Shown: positions 1 to 9,080, numbered from the stretch's first letter. The stretch: 14,182 bases of DNA from Deltaproteobacteria bacterium (GCA_031279155.1 JAITJB010000295.1:1-14182); one strand, 5' to 3'. A program made the numbers and translations. Notes: generated by a model not told the origin, from the letters alone.

Positions 1-2
1 CT

Positions 3-1514
3 GACCTGATAACCCGGCGCGGGGCCGATCTTATTAGCCGGGCCGAAGTCTTAATTTACGACCACTTGGCCTCACCAGAGCTATTAGGGCTAACTAGCCC
101 TAACTGTCAGAAGATTTACGCAGGTAAGATAGGCTCTAAGCACACTTTAACTCAAGATCAAATAAATGACCATTTAGTCAAAAGCGCCCAAAAGGGCCTG
201 ACTGTCGTCCGGCTTAAGGGCGGGGATCCTTATATTTTTGGCCGCGGCGGCGAAGAAGCCTTAGTTCTCTACGAGGCCGGTATTGATTTTGAGGTTATCC
301 CCGGCGTAAGCTCCAGCGTCGCCGCCCCGGCCGCCGCCGGTATCCCGCTGACTCACCGCGATCTGAGCTCGCAAGTGGTCATCATGACTGGCCACGAAAA
401 ACCCGGTAAAGAGCGCTCAGCCCACGACTTTTCAGCCTTAGCCCGCCTAGGCACAATAGCTGTGGTCATGGGGGCCGAAAATTTAGCCTATCTCTCTGAG
501 TCCTTAATTGCCGCCGGTAAAGACCCTGACACCCCGGCGGCCATGATCCAATGGGGTTACACCTACCAGCAAAAAACTCTGGTCGCTACCTTAGGCTCCC
601 TCCCTCAAAGGGCGGCCGAGGAGGGCTTGGGCCCGCCATCGGTAGTCGTCATAGGAGCGGTCGTTAACCTTAGATCTAAGCTCTCTTGGTTTGAAAGGCG
701 CCCCCTTTTTGGCCGCCGCATCATGGTAACTATGACCAGATCCCAAGCGAGCCTTCTATCTAAAGCCTTAAGGGAGTTGGGTGGGGAGGTCATCGAAAGA
801 CCGGTCATTGAGATAGAACCCATCTGGCCCAATAATGATTTAGAAAAAGCCTTTAAAGATCTATCAAATTTTAATTGGTTAGTTCTGACCTCGCCCAATG
901 GGGCTTCTATTTTCATGAAAAGCTTACTTGCCTCAAGCTTAGACGCTAGGGCCTTAGGTAGCCTTAAAATCGCAGCCATCGGGCCCGGCACAGCTGAGGC
1001 TCTGGCCCCCTTCGGGCTTAAGGCCGATCTCATGCCCCAAGAGTATATCGCCGAGGGTTTAGTTGAGGCCTTTAGCCAAGTAGTTAAATCTAACGCTTCC
1101 TCTGGCGCCTCATATGACACATCTAAACCCAATCGCTGTTTGATAGCTAGGAGCGCCTCTGGCCGTGAGGTTCTCTCCCAAGGGCTACGCGATCTGGGCT
1201 TTGAGGTAACTGAGGTCAGTCTCTACCAAACTAAAACGGCAGCATTTTTACCCGTACCCTACGGCTCAGGTAAAAGCTACGATTTTCTTGATAATCCCCC
1301 GGATCTGACCACCTTAACCAGCGCCTCAACGGCCCATGGTTTAGCTCAGTTAATCCCCGAAGAAAGTCGCCACTTATACCCTACGGTCTCCATTGGCCCG
1401 ATAACCACCCAAGCCGCCCAGTCCCTAGGCTTTACCGTGGTCGCCCAGAGCCAGAAGGCAACTATAGGCGATCTGGTTAAGACTATCACCGCTTTTTTGG
1501 GAGCCAACCGATGA
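3..1514 (+). CDS. cobA-hemD: Fused uroporphyrinogen-III C-methyltransferase / uroporphyrinogen-III synthase (5' truncated)
   Basis: A two-domain tetrapyrrole enzyme. The N-terminal SUMT half methylates uroporphyrinogen III with SAM to precorrin-2 (siroheme/cobalamin branch); the C-terminal HemD half cyclises hydroxymethylbilane to uroporphyrinogen III. The reading frame is open from nt 3 and already reads as SUMT (DLITRRGADLI, then EVLIYDHLASPELL), so the true start lies left of the window; the TTG at 66 is internal. SUMT motifs seen: VRLKGGDPYIFGRGGEE, the GVSSSVAAPAAAGIPLTHR loop, MTGHEKPG, MGAENL and GPPSVVVIGAVV. The linker LSWFERRPLFGRRIMVT (near nt 684-735) joins the HemD half, which ends at 1511 and retains LTSPNGA and the late TSASTAHGL and SIGPITT segments. 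It overlaps the next gene by 4 nt (ATGA), implying translational coupling. Only about 15-20 N-terminal residues appear missing. Confident on both domains; regulation is not visible. Confidence 0.95.
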   Translation, partial: DLITRRGADLISRAEVLIYDHLASPELLGLTSPNCQKIYAGKIGSKHTLTQDQINDHLVKSAQKGLTVVRLKGGDPYIFGRGGEEALVLYEAGIDFEVIPGVSSSVAAPAAAGIPLTHRDLSSQVVIMTGHEKPGKERSAHDFSALARLGTIAVVMGAENLAYLSESLIAAGKDPDTPAAMIQWGYTYQQKTLVATLGSLPQRAAEEGLGPPSVVVIGAVVNLRSKLSWFERRPLFGRRIMVTMTRSQASLLSKALRELGGEVIERPVIEIEPIWPNNDLEKAFKDLSNFNWLVLTSPNGASIFMKSLLASSLDARALGSLKIAAIGPGTAEALAPFGLKADLMPQEYIAEGLVEAFSQVVKSNASSGASYDTSKPNRCLIARSASGREVLSQGLRDLGFEVTEVSLYQTKTAAFLPVPYGSGKSYDFLDNPPDLTTLTSASTAHGLAQLIPEESRHLYPTVSIGPITTQAAQSLGFTVVAQSQKATIGDLVKTITAFLGANR

Positions 1515-3742
1515 ACACCGCCTCTTCCATGGGCCTAGATTTAAAATCCGTTTTAAATGAGGCCCAAGAGCGAGCAGCCACCCACCCAGGGGGGCCGCTT
1601 TTGATCATCGCCGGGGCCGGAAGTGGTAAGACCCGCACCTTGGTCTACCGCGTAGCTCATCTCATAGACCGGGGCTTTGACCCTAAAAGGCTACTGTTAG
1701 TTACCTTTACCCGTAAGGCGGCCGCCGAAATGCTCGAGCGCTGCGCCTCTCTAGTAGGTAGCCATGCTGACCGCGTCTGCGGCGGGACCTTTCATTCCTT
1801 GGCCAACGGCCTCTTGCGCCGGTACGCCCGAAACTTAGGTTACACCCCTGGCTTTGGCATTATGGACCGCTCGGACTCTGAGACCCTTATTACTCGCATT
1901 AGAAAACAAGTTGGCTCTGACAGCGACAGGCTGCCTAAAAAAGGCACCCTCATGACTCTCATCAGTCAAGCCGTCAATCACGAGATCGATATTGATGAGC
2001 TTATAGTTAGCCGCCACCGACACCTTATAGACTCTAAAGAGGCTATTTGTGAGATCGCTAAATCCTACCAAGACCAAAAGTTGGCTTGCGATCTGATGGA
2101 TTTTGACGATCTCTTAGTTAACCTTGAAAAGTTACTTAGCCAAAATGAACACATCCGCAGTGAGGTGGCTAGCCGCTTTGACTACGTTTTAGTCGATGAG
2201 TACCAAGATACTAATCCCATCCAAGCAAGACTTACCCATCTTTTAGGTCGCGATCACCAAAACGTCACTGCCGTTGGCGACGAGGCCCAATCCATCTATT
2301 CGTTTCGGGGAGCTGATTTTCACAACATCATGAACTTCCCCAACCTTTTTCCTCAGACCACCATCTTAAGACTAGAGGATAACTACCGCAGCCGCCCCGA
2401 AGTCCTCTCGGTGGCCAACCACCTTCTGGCCCAGGCCCGGGAGAGCTTTAAAAAAACCCTAAACCCTAACCGCCAAAGCGGCCCTAAACCTAGGATATAT
2501 ATTACCTATAGCCTCAAAGAAGAGGCTCAGCTTATCCTGTATAATATCCAGGCTCTTTTGACTCAAGGGGTAACATTATCGAATATCGCTGTATTATTTA
2601 GAGCTTCTAACCACTCTTTCGAGCTAGAAACTCTGTTAATTAAAGAAAACATACCGTTTTCCAAGTTCGGCGGTCGTAAATTTTTGGAGATCGCTCAAGT
2701 CAAAGACTTTTCGGCTATTTTAAGATTAATCGTAAATCCCCAAGATACCGTAAGCCTCTCAAGGGTCTTAGGCTTATTAAACGGCTTCGGGGCTAGGAGC
2801 ATCGAAAAGGTCCGGAAATGGCTCGATGTTAACCCCGGCGATCTCAAAAATATGGACAAGGCCCCGCTCTCGCCTAAGGCTAAAATGTCTCTGGGCCCGC
2901 TTATTGAACTTATAAGTGAGGCCTCAGGCTTAATAGGCTCCCCCGAACTATTGGCCAAGATTATCTATGATTATTACCTAGGTATCATCAAGAACATCTA
3001 CCCCGATGATTTCAACAGCCGCCTTGACGAAATCCACGAATTTAAGCGCATGCTGTCCCAAGCCGACGACATAGTAAATTTTTTAGCCGATATCACCATC
3101 GATCCGCCCAACACGGTGGTCAAGGGCCGGGCTATAGAAGATAAACGCCCGGATCTGACCTTATCAACCATCCATTCGGCCAAGGGCTTAGAGTGGAATC
3201 ACGTCTTTGTCATCTCGGTTATCGATGGCCGGTTTCCTTCGATCTATAGCCTAAACACGCCTCAGACGGCTGATGAAGAATTGCGCCTTATGTATGTGGC
3301 CGTAACCAGAGCCAAAGATGAACTTACCATAACCATGCCCATGGATCCCAAATTCACCACCGGCCCGGTAGCCACCCCGCCCTCGATGTTTTTCGCCTCC
3401 ATCCCCCCTGATGATGTTGAGGTCTACAAAGACGGCACAATTGCTAGTCCCCAAGCCCTCAACCCGGGCTACCGACACCATGAGCCTCAAAAAGACTATC
3501 AGGAAGATAATGAACATTATTATGGCGTCGAGCCGCCAAAGCCTAAACAGCCTGCCCCTAAACCGATAAGCTTAGGTCGGCCAGTGGATAAACCCCTTCG
3601 CGGCCTAGTAGTTCACCACCCCACTTACGGCAATGGCAAAATAATTTCCGTCAAGAACCAAAATGTTTTGATACACTTCGATCTAGTCGGCCTAAAAAAT
3701 GTTATGATACCCTACGCTAAACTGACCCATGTCGACAGCTGA
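1511..3742 (+). CDS. UvrD/PcrA-like superfamily 1A DNA helicase
   Basis: A 743-residue ATP-dependent 3'-5' DNA helicase of the UvrD/Rep/PcrA family, expected to act in repair or replication-fork maintenance in the cytoplasm. Visible motifs in order: Q motif LNEAQ (15-19), Walker A AGAGSGKT (34-41), motif Ia TFTRKAA (65-71), Walker B VDEYQDTN (228-235), motif III VGDEAQSIYSFRGA (255-268), motif IV LEDNYRS (288-294), motif V TIHSAKGLEW (553-562) and motif VI LMYVAVTRAK (593-602). A charged, proline-rich linker (about 655-690) leads to a C-terminal Tudor-like segment (about 697-740, VVHHPTYGNGKIISV) typical of PcrA/UvrD. Length matches the family. The ATG start lies in the ATGA overlap with the preceding gene, so it is probably co-translated with it. 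UvrD, PcrA and Rep cannot be separated by eye, so no symbol is assigned. Motif III has GDEAQ where GDDDQ is commoner; related helicases show similar variation. Confidence 0.93.
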   Translation: MNTASSMGLDLKSVLNEAQERAATHPGGPLLIIAGAGSGKTRTLVYRVAHLIDRGFDPKRLLLVTFTRKAAAEMLERCASLVGSHADRVCGGTFHSLANGLLRRYARNLGYTPGFGIMDRSDSETLITRIRKQVGSDSDRLPKKGTLMTLISQAVNHEIDIDELIVSRHRHLIDSKEAICEIAKSYQDQKLACDLMDFDDLLVNLEKLLSQNEHIRSEVASRFDYVLVDEYQDTNPIQARLTHLLGRDHQNVTAVGDEAQSIYSFRGADFHNIMNFPNLFPQTTILRLEDNYRSRPEVLSVANHLLAQARESFKKTLNPNRQSGPKPRIYITYSLKEEAQLILYNIQALLTQGVTLSNIAVLFRASNHSFELETLLIKENIPFSKFGGRKFLEIAQVKDFSAILRLIVNPQDTVSLSRVLGLLNGFGARSIEKVRKWLDVNPGDLKNMDKAPLSPKAKMSLGPLIELISEASGLIGSPELLAKIIYDYYLGIIKNIYPDDFNSRLDEIHEFKRMLSQADDIVNFLADITIDPPNTVVKGRAIEDKRPDLTLSTIHSAKGLEWNHVFVISVIDGRFPSIYSLNTPQTADEELRLMYVAVTRAKDELTITMPMDPKFTTGPVATPPSMFFASIPPDDVEVYKDGTIASPQALNPGYRHHEPQKDYQEDNEHYYGVEPPKPKQPAPKPISLGRPVDKPLRGLVVHHPTYGNGKIISVKNQNVLIHFDLVGLKNVMIPYAKLTHVDS

Positions 3743-3820
3743 GTCATCTTAGTCAAACAGGTCGCCAGCACAATTACCAACAAATGACCCTTATTGGGCC
3801 GGCTCTATTGCGGAGTGGCT

Positions 3821-5239
3821 ATGCCTTCCTATCAGCAAATTATATTCTCCATGTTCGAGCTTCAAAAGTTCGGCATGAAATTTGGCCTCGATTCCATGGC
3901 TCGCATCTTAGATCGCTTAGGTAACCCTCACTTGGGCGGGCGCTACGTTCATATCGCCGGCACCAACGGTAAGGGCTCAACTGCGGCCATGCTCTCTGAA
4001 ATCCTAAGAAAATCAGGTTATAACGTTGGCTTATACACTTCTCCCCACCTGGTGACCTTCCGCGAGAGGATCTTAATTAACGGCCGGCAAATTTCTGAAA
4101 ATAGCGTGGCCGCTCTTTCAGCCGAAGTCTGGGAGGCAACAGACAAAAACTCCCCGCCGACTTTTTTTGAATTTGTAACGGCCATGGCTCTACTTTACTT
4201 CCGCCGCCAGGAGGTCGATTTAAGCGTTATCGAGGCCGGCTTAGGGGGCCGCTTTGATTCCACTAACGTCTTAAGCCCCATCATAGCCGCCATCACCAAC
4301 ATCAGCTTAGAGCATACCGAGCACTTGGGGAAGACCATTAAAGAAATAGCCTTTGAAAAAGCCGGTATTATTAAGCCCAATATCCCCTTTGTGGGGGGCC
4401 GCATAGAGGGCGAGGCTTTAGAAGTAATCCAAGATAAATTAGCCTCTTGTAACTGTCCAAGGGCGTCGATTTTAGGTATCGATTATAGCCGCAATATTAC
4501 TGCTACCAATAATGGTATTTCCACCTTCGATTACCATGGACCCAACTGGCAATTAGAAAATTTAAGCCCTGCCCTAGCCGGCCCCTATCAGGCTGATAAC
4601 GCCGCCATGGCCGTGGCCATAGCCGAAACTCTCTGTAATTTAGGTAGCCAAAATAGCCTAGATAGCTTGGGTAGCTTGGGTAACTTAGGTAACTTAGATA
4701 GCTCAGGGAAATCGGCTAGCCTTGCTTTTAATATTGATTCTGAAAACATTCGTAGCGGCCTCCTTTCGGTTAACTGGCCGGGCCGGGCTGAAACCTTCGC
4801 CCCGGGCGCCTGGCCGCCTGACGGCAGCGCTAAAGCCCCTCTAATTATCGACGGCGCCCATAACCCTGGCGGGGCCAAGGCCCTGTTGGAACTCATGGCT
4901 ACTCTCCCCCGAAAGCGACTCCACTTAATTTTGGGAGTCATGGCCGATAAGGACATCGGCGGGGTATTGGGCCCTATTTTGCCCCAAGCTGACCGGGTCT
5001 ACCTGACTAGGCCCCTTTATCACCGGGCAGCTACGCCTGAGGCCTTACTCGATAGGTTAACTAAGGCTTTCGGGCCCCCGCGAGTTCCCACCGGCCTCTA
5101 CAAAACTCTACCCGAGGCCATTAACACGGCGGCCCGCGAAGCCGCCCCCGAGGATCTAGTCGTGATAAGTGGATCACTATTTACTGTCGGCGAAGCCCGG
5201 GCTTACCTGACGGGCGCTCCAGCCGTTGAATCCAACTAA
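3821..5239 (+). CDS. folC: Folylpolyglutamate synthase / dihydrofolate synthase
   Basis: A Mur-ligase-type ATP enzyme that adds glutamate to (dihydro)pteroate and folates, retaining folate in the cytoplasm. I chose the ATG at 3821 (472 aa), not the in-frame TTG at 3794: GGAG at 3812-3815 lies 5 nt upstream, and translation then opens with the typical FolC N-terminus (SYQQIIFSMFELQKFGMKFGLDS). Motifs: P-loop AGTNGKGST (46-54), SPHLVTFRERILING (74-88), FFEFVTAMAL (115-124), EAGLGGRFDSTNV (138-150), TNISLEHTEHLG (159-170), FEKAGIIKP (178-186, containing the usually carbamylated Lys) and IDGAHNPGG (343-351). Residues about 273-293 form a low-complexity Leu-Gly-Ser/Asn insert from an in-frame 9-nt repeat. 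It lies 78 nt after the helicase gene and 2 nt before lptD. Whether it also has dihydrofolate synthase activity is inferred from family, not shown. Confidence 0.95.
   Translation: MPSYQQIIFSMFELQKFGMKFGLDSMARILDRLGNPHLGGRYVHIAGTNGKGSTAAMLSEILRKSGYNVGLYTSPHLVTFRERILINGRQISENSVAALSAEVWEATDKNSPPTFFEFVTAMALLYFRRQEVDLSVIEAGLGGRFDSTNVLSPIIAAITNISLEHTEHLGKTIKEIAFEKAGIIKPNIPFVGGRIEGEALEVIQDKLASCNCPRASILGIDYSRNITATNNGISTFDYHGPNWQLENLSPALAGPYQADNAAMAVAIAETLCNLGSQNSLDSLGSLGNLGNLDSSGKSASLAFNIDSENIRSGLLSVNWPGRAETFAPGAWPPDGSAKAPLIIDGAHNPGGAKALLELMATLPRKRLHLILGVMADKDIGGVLGPILPQADRVYLTRPLYHRAATPEALLDRLTKAFGPPRVPTGLYKTLPEAINTAAREAAPEDLVVISGSLFTVGEARAYLTGAPAVESN
4639..4705 (+). repeat. In-frame 9-nt microrepeat inside folC
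   Basis: Consecutive 9-nt units such as GATAGCTTG, GGTAGCTTG, GGTAACTTA, GGTAACTTA and GATAGCTCA encode a run of Leu-Gly/Asp-Ser/Asn tripeptides. The period is three codons, so copy-number change would keep the frame. It sits between the FolC segment GPYQADNAAMAVAIAETL and the region leading to the C-terminal domain, probably a surface loop. Confidence 0.7.
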
Positions 5240-5241
5240 CC

Positions 5242-7659
5242 GTGACTTTTAAACATAAACATAATATAAAAAAATACTCTCAAAAAAAGTCGCCTTTACG
5301 GTGCCTTGGTATATTTTTTGGCTATCTCATCATAGCTATCGGGATCTATTTTCCCCAAAATCTTCTGGCCGCACCCGATCAATCCCCGCCGCCAGGACAA
5401 AATAAGTCTTTAGAACGGGTCAAGATGCAATTGACCGACGCAACACCTCCGGTGGAGGTCGAAGCCGACCGCGTCCTCCACGACCGCGAGACCGGTCAGC
5501 TCTTGTTTATCGGAAACGTCATCTTAACTCGGGCCGATGAGATCATTACCGGCGATCGAGCCCTTTGGCATGAACCCACCAGATCGGCTGAGATAAGCGG
5601 CTCGGTTACCCTAAAAACCGCCGATTTTTCGGCTACCGCTTCAAGGGCCGCAGTCAACATGGATCTTAAGCTAGCTAAGATCTACGACGGCCACGCCTTC
5701 TTTCCAGCCCGCCACTACTATGTCGAGGGCGACGTTATCGAGCGGCAGGGCCCTGAGACCCTTTACATCAATGAAGCCTCCTTTACCACCTGCGACGGAA
5801 CTAAGCCCTCTTGGAGCCTTAAGGCCACCAATTTCTTAGTCAACCGCGACGGCGTAGCTACAGCCTCGGGCGTTAGATTTGATAATAAATACTTTCCCAT
5901 GTTTTACTTACCCTACTTCATGGTGCCCGTCCAAAGAGAGCGCCAGACCGGGTTTTTGATCCCCAATGGCGGAAATTCTAGCCGCGATGGGTTTTTTATG
6001 GCCGCCCCCTTCTTTTTGGAGCTGGCCGAAGACTACGATCTGACCTTCCTGCCCTTCTACCGCTCCGAAAGGGGCCTGGCCATGACCATTGAGGGCCGTT
6101 ACAACTTGGCCTCCGGCCAGGGCATATGGCTAGCTACCTATTTAAGAGACGCCAAAAGTAATGTCTACTACTACCAAAACCCCGGTCGCCCTAAACGCGA
6201 TTCCCGGGAGCTTTACTGGCTCAGGGCTCAAAACACCTGGAACGCCTGGGATTGGGATTTTAACTTAGATCTCGATATCGTATCCGATCCTCTTCTTTTA
6301 TACGCTTTCCGCAACGACGCTGACGGCTTTAACTACTCCCAAAGCCTCATGACCCGATATTTTGGCCGCACTTTAAACGAAGAACTCGATCCCACTAGGC
6401 TATCGACCTTTTTTGCCCAAAGGGCCTTATCAGACATGTATTTTAGGGGATCACTATCTTATACCGATAACCTCTACCGCCGTAACAACATCGATACTCT
6501 ACAAAACATACCAAGCCTTCAGTTTAACCTAATCAGCCGCCCCTTAGGTTTTGGGCCTCAGATGCCCTCTTCGCCCCATGGCCCTAGGTTTTCCTTAGAC
6601 GCCCAATACGATTTTTTTACAAGAAAATCAAATAATCTAAGTACGGTAACCGAGACCGGTCAGAGGCTCAGCCTCACGCCCTCGCTCTATTATAACCACG
6701 ATATAGCTAAGCTCATGAAACTTGAAGTCGACGCCGGCCTTCAGTTTTCTTCATACCTCCCCACCGGTTTAAGACCGGCGGCTAAAGGCTATGAGCGCCA
6801 TCGCGATTTTGAGAGCTCTATTTCAGCCGACTTTAAGGCTCAATTATCGACCTCTCTTCAGAGGGTCTATGATGTTGGTTTAGGTAACGCCGTGGCGACC
6901 TTGCACCAGGTGACGCCGGTCTTATCTTTGGAAATCGTTGAAGCCCCCAACCAAGAGACTCTCCCCTATTGGGACATGCTCGATCGCAGGCTAAATAGGC
7001 GCACCTTGCGCTACGGGATCGAAAATAACTTTATCTCCAAAACCCCCGTCTTAAACGCTAAAGGTGAGGTTATAGCCAACAACTACCGCCAGCTCATTAA
7101 GATCGGGGTGTATTCGAGCTATGAATTTGCTTCTAATTTAGAATTAGCCGAGCGCGATTGGGCCCGCTACTACACCACCGGTTATTTCGATCGCGGCGTG
7201 GGTCCGGTGGATTTTGAGCTCTCAACCAATTTACTACCCAATGTTTCAGCCAGGCTCTTATCTAGTCTCGACGGACGGACCGGAAACTTTACTTCCCACG
7301 AAATTTCCATGAGATTAGCCGACAATCGCGGCGACTCTTTATCGATGATCTACGACTACGATAAGCCGACCATCAGACAAGGACCAACTCAGGTCAATAA
7401 CCTCAGCCAAATCCGAGGCGACGCCTCGTTTAACCTGACTAACGGCTGGACGGCCAGCTTTTCCACGCGCTATGATTTTAACAAAAACCAAGAACTTGAA
7501 ACCTATGTTACCCTCAAATACAGCTCCCAGTGCTACGGCGTCTCGGTTATCTACTACGATACTTACGACGATCAAAGGGTCGGCCTAGTTATCGATCTCT
7601 TGGGCCTGGGATCTTTTGGCACCCCTGCTACCAGTTTATCATCTTCGGATAGTAATTAA
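5242..7659 (+). CDS. lptD: LPS-assembly protein LptD (outer-membrane LPS translocon barrel)
   Basis: An 805-residue outer-membrane beta-barrel which, with lipoprotein LptE, inserts lipopolysaccharide into the outer leaflet. The N-terminus has a long basic n-region, then a hydrophobic stretch (about 21-43) ending LLAAPDQ, consistent with Sec cleavage near 43-45. An OstA/LptA-like beta-jellyroll follows (about 70-170; VEVEADRVLHD, GNVILTRADEIITGDRA), then the LptD hallmark FTTCDGTKPSWSLKA and YLPYFMVPV, then a long barrel rich in alternating aromatic strands to the C-terminus. After signal removal only two cysteines remain, C184 and C764, one in each position expected for the inter-domain disulfide. 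The start is GTG, 2 nt after the folC stop with no good Shine-Dalgarno; it is needed to retain the signal peptide because the next Met is residue 62. Reinitiation from folC is likely. Confidence 0.95.
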   Translation: MTFKHKHNIKKYSQKKSPLRCLGIFFGYLIIAIGIYFPQNLLAAPDQSPPPGQNKSLERVKMQLTDATPPVEVEADRVLHDRETGQLLFIGNVILTRADEIITGDRALWHEPTRSAEISGSVTLKTADFSATASRAAVNMDLKLAKIYDGHAFFPARHYYVEGDVIERQGPETLYINEASFTTCDGTKPSWSLKATNFLVNRDGVATASGVRFDNKYFPMFYLPYFMVPVQRERQTGFLIPNGGNSSRDGFFMAAPFFLELAEDYDLTFLPFYRSERGLAMTIEGRYNLASGQGIWLATYLRDAKSNVYYYQNPGRPKRDSRELYWLRAQNTWNAWDWDFNLDLDIVSDPLLLYAFRNDADGFNYSQSLMTRYFGRTLNEELDPTRLSTFFAQRALSDMYFRGSLSYTDNLYRRNNIDTLQNIPSLQFNLISRPLGFGPQMPSSPHGPRFSLDAQYDFFTRKSNNLSTVTETGQRLSLTPSLYYNHDIAKLMKLEVDAGLQFSSYLPTGLRPAAKGYERHRDFESSISADFKAQLSTSLQRVYDVGLGNAVATLHQVTPVLSLEIVEAPNQETLPYWDMLDRRLNRRTLRYGIENNFISKTPVLNAKGEVIANNYRQLIKIGVYSSYEFASNLELAERDWARYYTTGYFDRGVGPVDFELSTNLLPNVSARLLSSLDGRTGNFTSHEISMRLADNRGDSLSMIYDYDKPTIRQGPTQVNNLSQIRGDASFNLTNGWTASFSTRYDFNKNQELETYVTLKYSSQCYGVSVIYYDTYDDQRVGLVIDLLGLGSFGTPATSLSSSDSN

Positions 7660-7661
7660 TC

Positions 7662-7702
7662 CTTTTAGGCGTCTGTTTTCGATTAAAAAGAAGGCCTAAA
7701 AG
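7662..7702. promoter_or_regulatory. Inverted repeat between lptD and the AICAR transformylase gene
   Basis: CTTTTAGGC (7662-7670) and GCCTAAAAG (7694-7702) are perfect 9-bp arms around a 23-nt loop, itself containing TTTT/AAAA tracts. No T-run follows on the + strand (CCCCCCTC does), so it is a poor intrinsic terminator. It may be a leader hairpin, an mRNA processing site or an operator. The next gene starts 25 nt downstream with AGGA at 7714-7717 as its ribosome binding site. Confidence 0.5.
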
Positions 7703-7727
7703 CCCCCCTCTATAGGAATCCCCCATA

Positions 7728-9053
7728 ATGGCCAAGCCCGAAAAAGACTTAAAGAGCCAATACCGCCGCGATCTGACGGAAAACTTTCCTAGCTCTCTTA
7801 CCATAAAATTTGGCGAGAGCGTTTTAATTTATGAAAAAACTCTCTTTAGGCTGCCAAATGAAAAAGGCGATCTTATCGAAAGCGGCCTTAGATACGGCGA
7901 AAACCCTGACCAAATTGCCGCAATGTATAGGCTAATTAACGGTAACCTCTTAGCTTTTGGCGCCAGCTATTTGGGCCCAAATGATGCCCTCATATCGTCA
8001 CTGGGCGTAGAGGGATCGACATCAAAGATCTTTGGCAGCCGAAAGCATCCCTCCAAGACCAATTTGACCGACGTGGATTCGGCTCTAGGGATTCTCCGCT
8101 ATATCCATCAAAAGCCGGCGGCGGTTATCGTTAAACACAATAACCCCTCGGGCGCGGCCTGGTCCGACTCCATTTCATCGGCCTTCAACAAGGCCTTTGA
8201 GGCCGATAGAGTCGCCGCCTTCGGCGGGGCCTTGGTGGTCAACCGTCCGTTAGACGCTACCTGCGCCGAACTTATTAACACTAAGTACATGGAAGTCGTG
8301 GCCGCACCTGACTTTGAAGATAATGCCATTGAAATTCTATCAAAAAAGCCTGATCTTAGGATTTTTAAGATCCCCAACTTAAACCGCCTACCAGACTACC
8401 AGGCCTTAAACTACCTAGATTTTAAAAGCCTCATGGATGGAGGCTTAATCATCCAAAAGTCCTCCACCAATAAGATCCTTAAAGCTTCTGATTTTACGAT
8501 AGCCTCAGCTGAAAGCTTCGGTAAGACCATCGTATCGATAAGAAAACCCACGGAGAACGAAGCCCAAGATCTTTTATTTGGCTGGGCCGTGGAGCAGGGC
8601 GTGACCTCCAATAGCGTTCTCTTTGTTAAAGATGGGGTCACGGTCGGTATTGGCTGCGGTCAACAAGATAGGGTCGGGGTGGTGGCTATCGCCGCCTTCA
8701 AAGCCAGACGAAATTTAGCCGAATCGCTAGCCCATAGCTACTACAATACTACCTATGAAGAGCTTAAAAAAAAGGCCATGGAAAACGCTCCAGAAAGCTC
8801 CCTAGAAATAGATAAGCTAAAACAGATAGACGCCCATATTGAGGCCCAATGCGGCGGTCTTAAGGGCTCATCGATGGTTTCCGACGCTTTCTTTCCCTTC
8901 CGAGACGCTGTGGACTTAGCTATCGAGCAAAAAGTTACGGCCATTGCCCACCCCGGGGGATCGCTTAGAGACTACGAAAGTATTGAGGCCGCTAACGCTT
9001 CTGACCCGCCGGTTGCCATGGTCTTTACCGGTCAAAGGGCCTTTCGCCATTAG
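7728..9053 (+). CDS. purH: Stand-alone AICAR transformylase (PurH C-domain type)
   Basis: A 441-residue protein corresponding to the AICAR transformylase half of PurH, which formylates AICAR to FAICAR with 10-formyl-THF in the penultimate step of IMP synthesis. Evidence: LRYGENPDQ (54-62), IVKHNNPSGAA with the conserved Lys-His pair (136-137), DRVAAFGGALVVNRP (160-174), AQCGGLKGSSMVSDAFFPFRDAVD near the C-terminus, AIAHPGGSLRD, and a terminal GQRAFRH like the PurH ending. The N-terminal MGS-like IMP cyclohydrolase domain is absent, so cyclisation must be done by another protein; this split arrangement is known in several deltaproteobacteria. AGGA lies 10 nt before the ATG. It shares folate use with the upstream folC product, and lgt follows by 27 nt. 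The conserved third residue of the NP-x-G motif is Ser here where Cys or Ala is usual, which looks tolerable. Confidence 0.92.
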   Translation: MAKPEKDLKSQYRRDLTENFPSSLTIKFGESVLIYEKTLFRLPNEKGDLIESGLRYGENPDQIAAMYRLINGNLLAFGASYLGPNDALISSLGVEGSTSKIFGSRKHPSKTNLTDVDSALGILRYIHQKPAAVIVKHNNPSGAAWSDSISSAFNKAFEADRVAAFGGALVVNRPLDATCAELINTKYMEVVAAPDFEDNAIEILSKKPDLRIFKIPNLNRLPDYQALNYLDFKSLMDGGLIIQKSSTNKILKASDFTIASAESFGKTIVSIRKPTENEAQDLLFGWAVEQGVTSNSVLFVKDGVTVGIGCGQQDRVGVVAIAAFKARRNLAESLAHSYYNTTYEELKKKAMENAPESSLEIDKLKQIDAHIEAQCGGLKGSSMVSDAFFPFRDAVDLAIEQKVTAIAHPGGSLRDYESIEAANASDPPVAMVFTGQRAFRH

Positions 9054-9080
9054 AAATGCTATTTTTAGAAGGTTAAAAAC

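Noticed and set aside
66..68. TTG as the start of the cobA-hemD gene
   Set aside because: The same frame is open upstream to nt 3 and reads as the conserved SUMT N-terminus, so the gene is truncated by the window edge.
8766..8773. Run of eight A in the transformylase gene as a programmed frameshift site
   Set aside because: The reading frame continues normally to the conserved C-terminus and no alternative frame product is evident.
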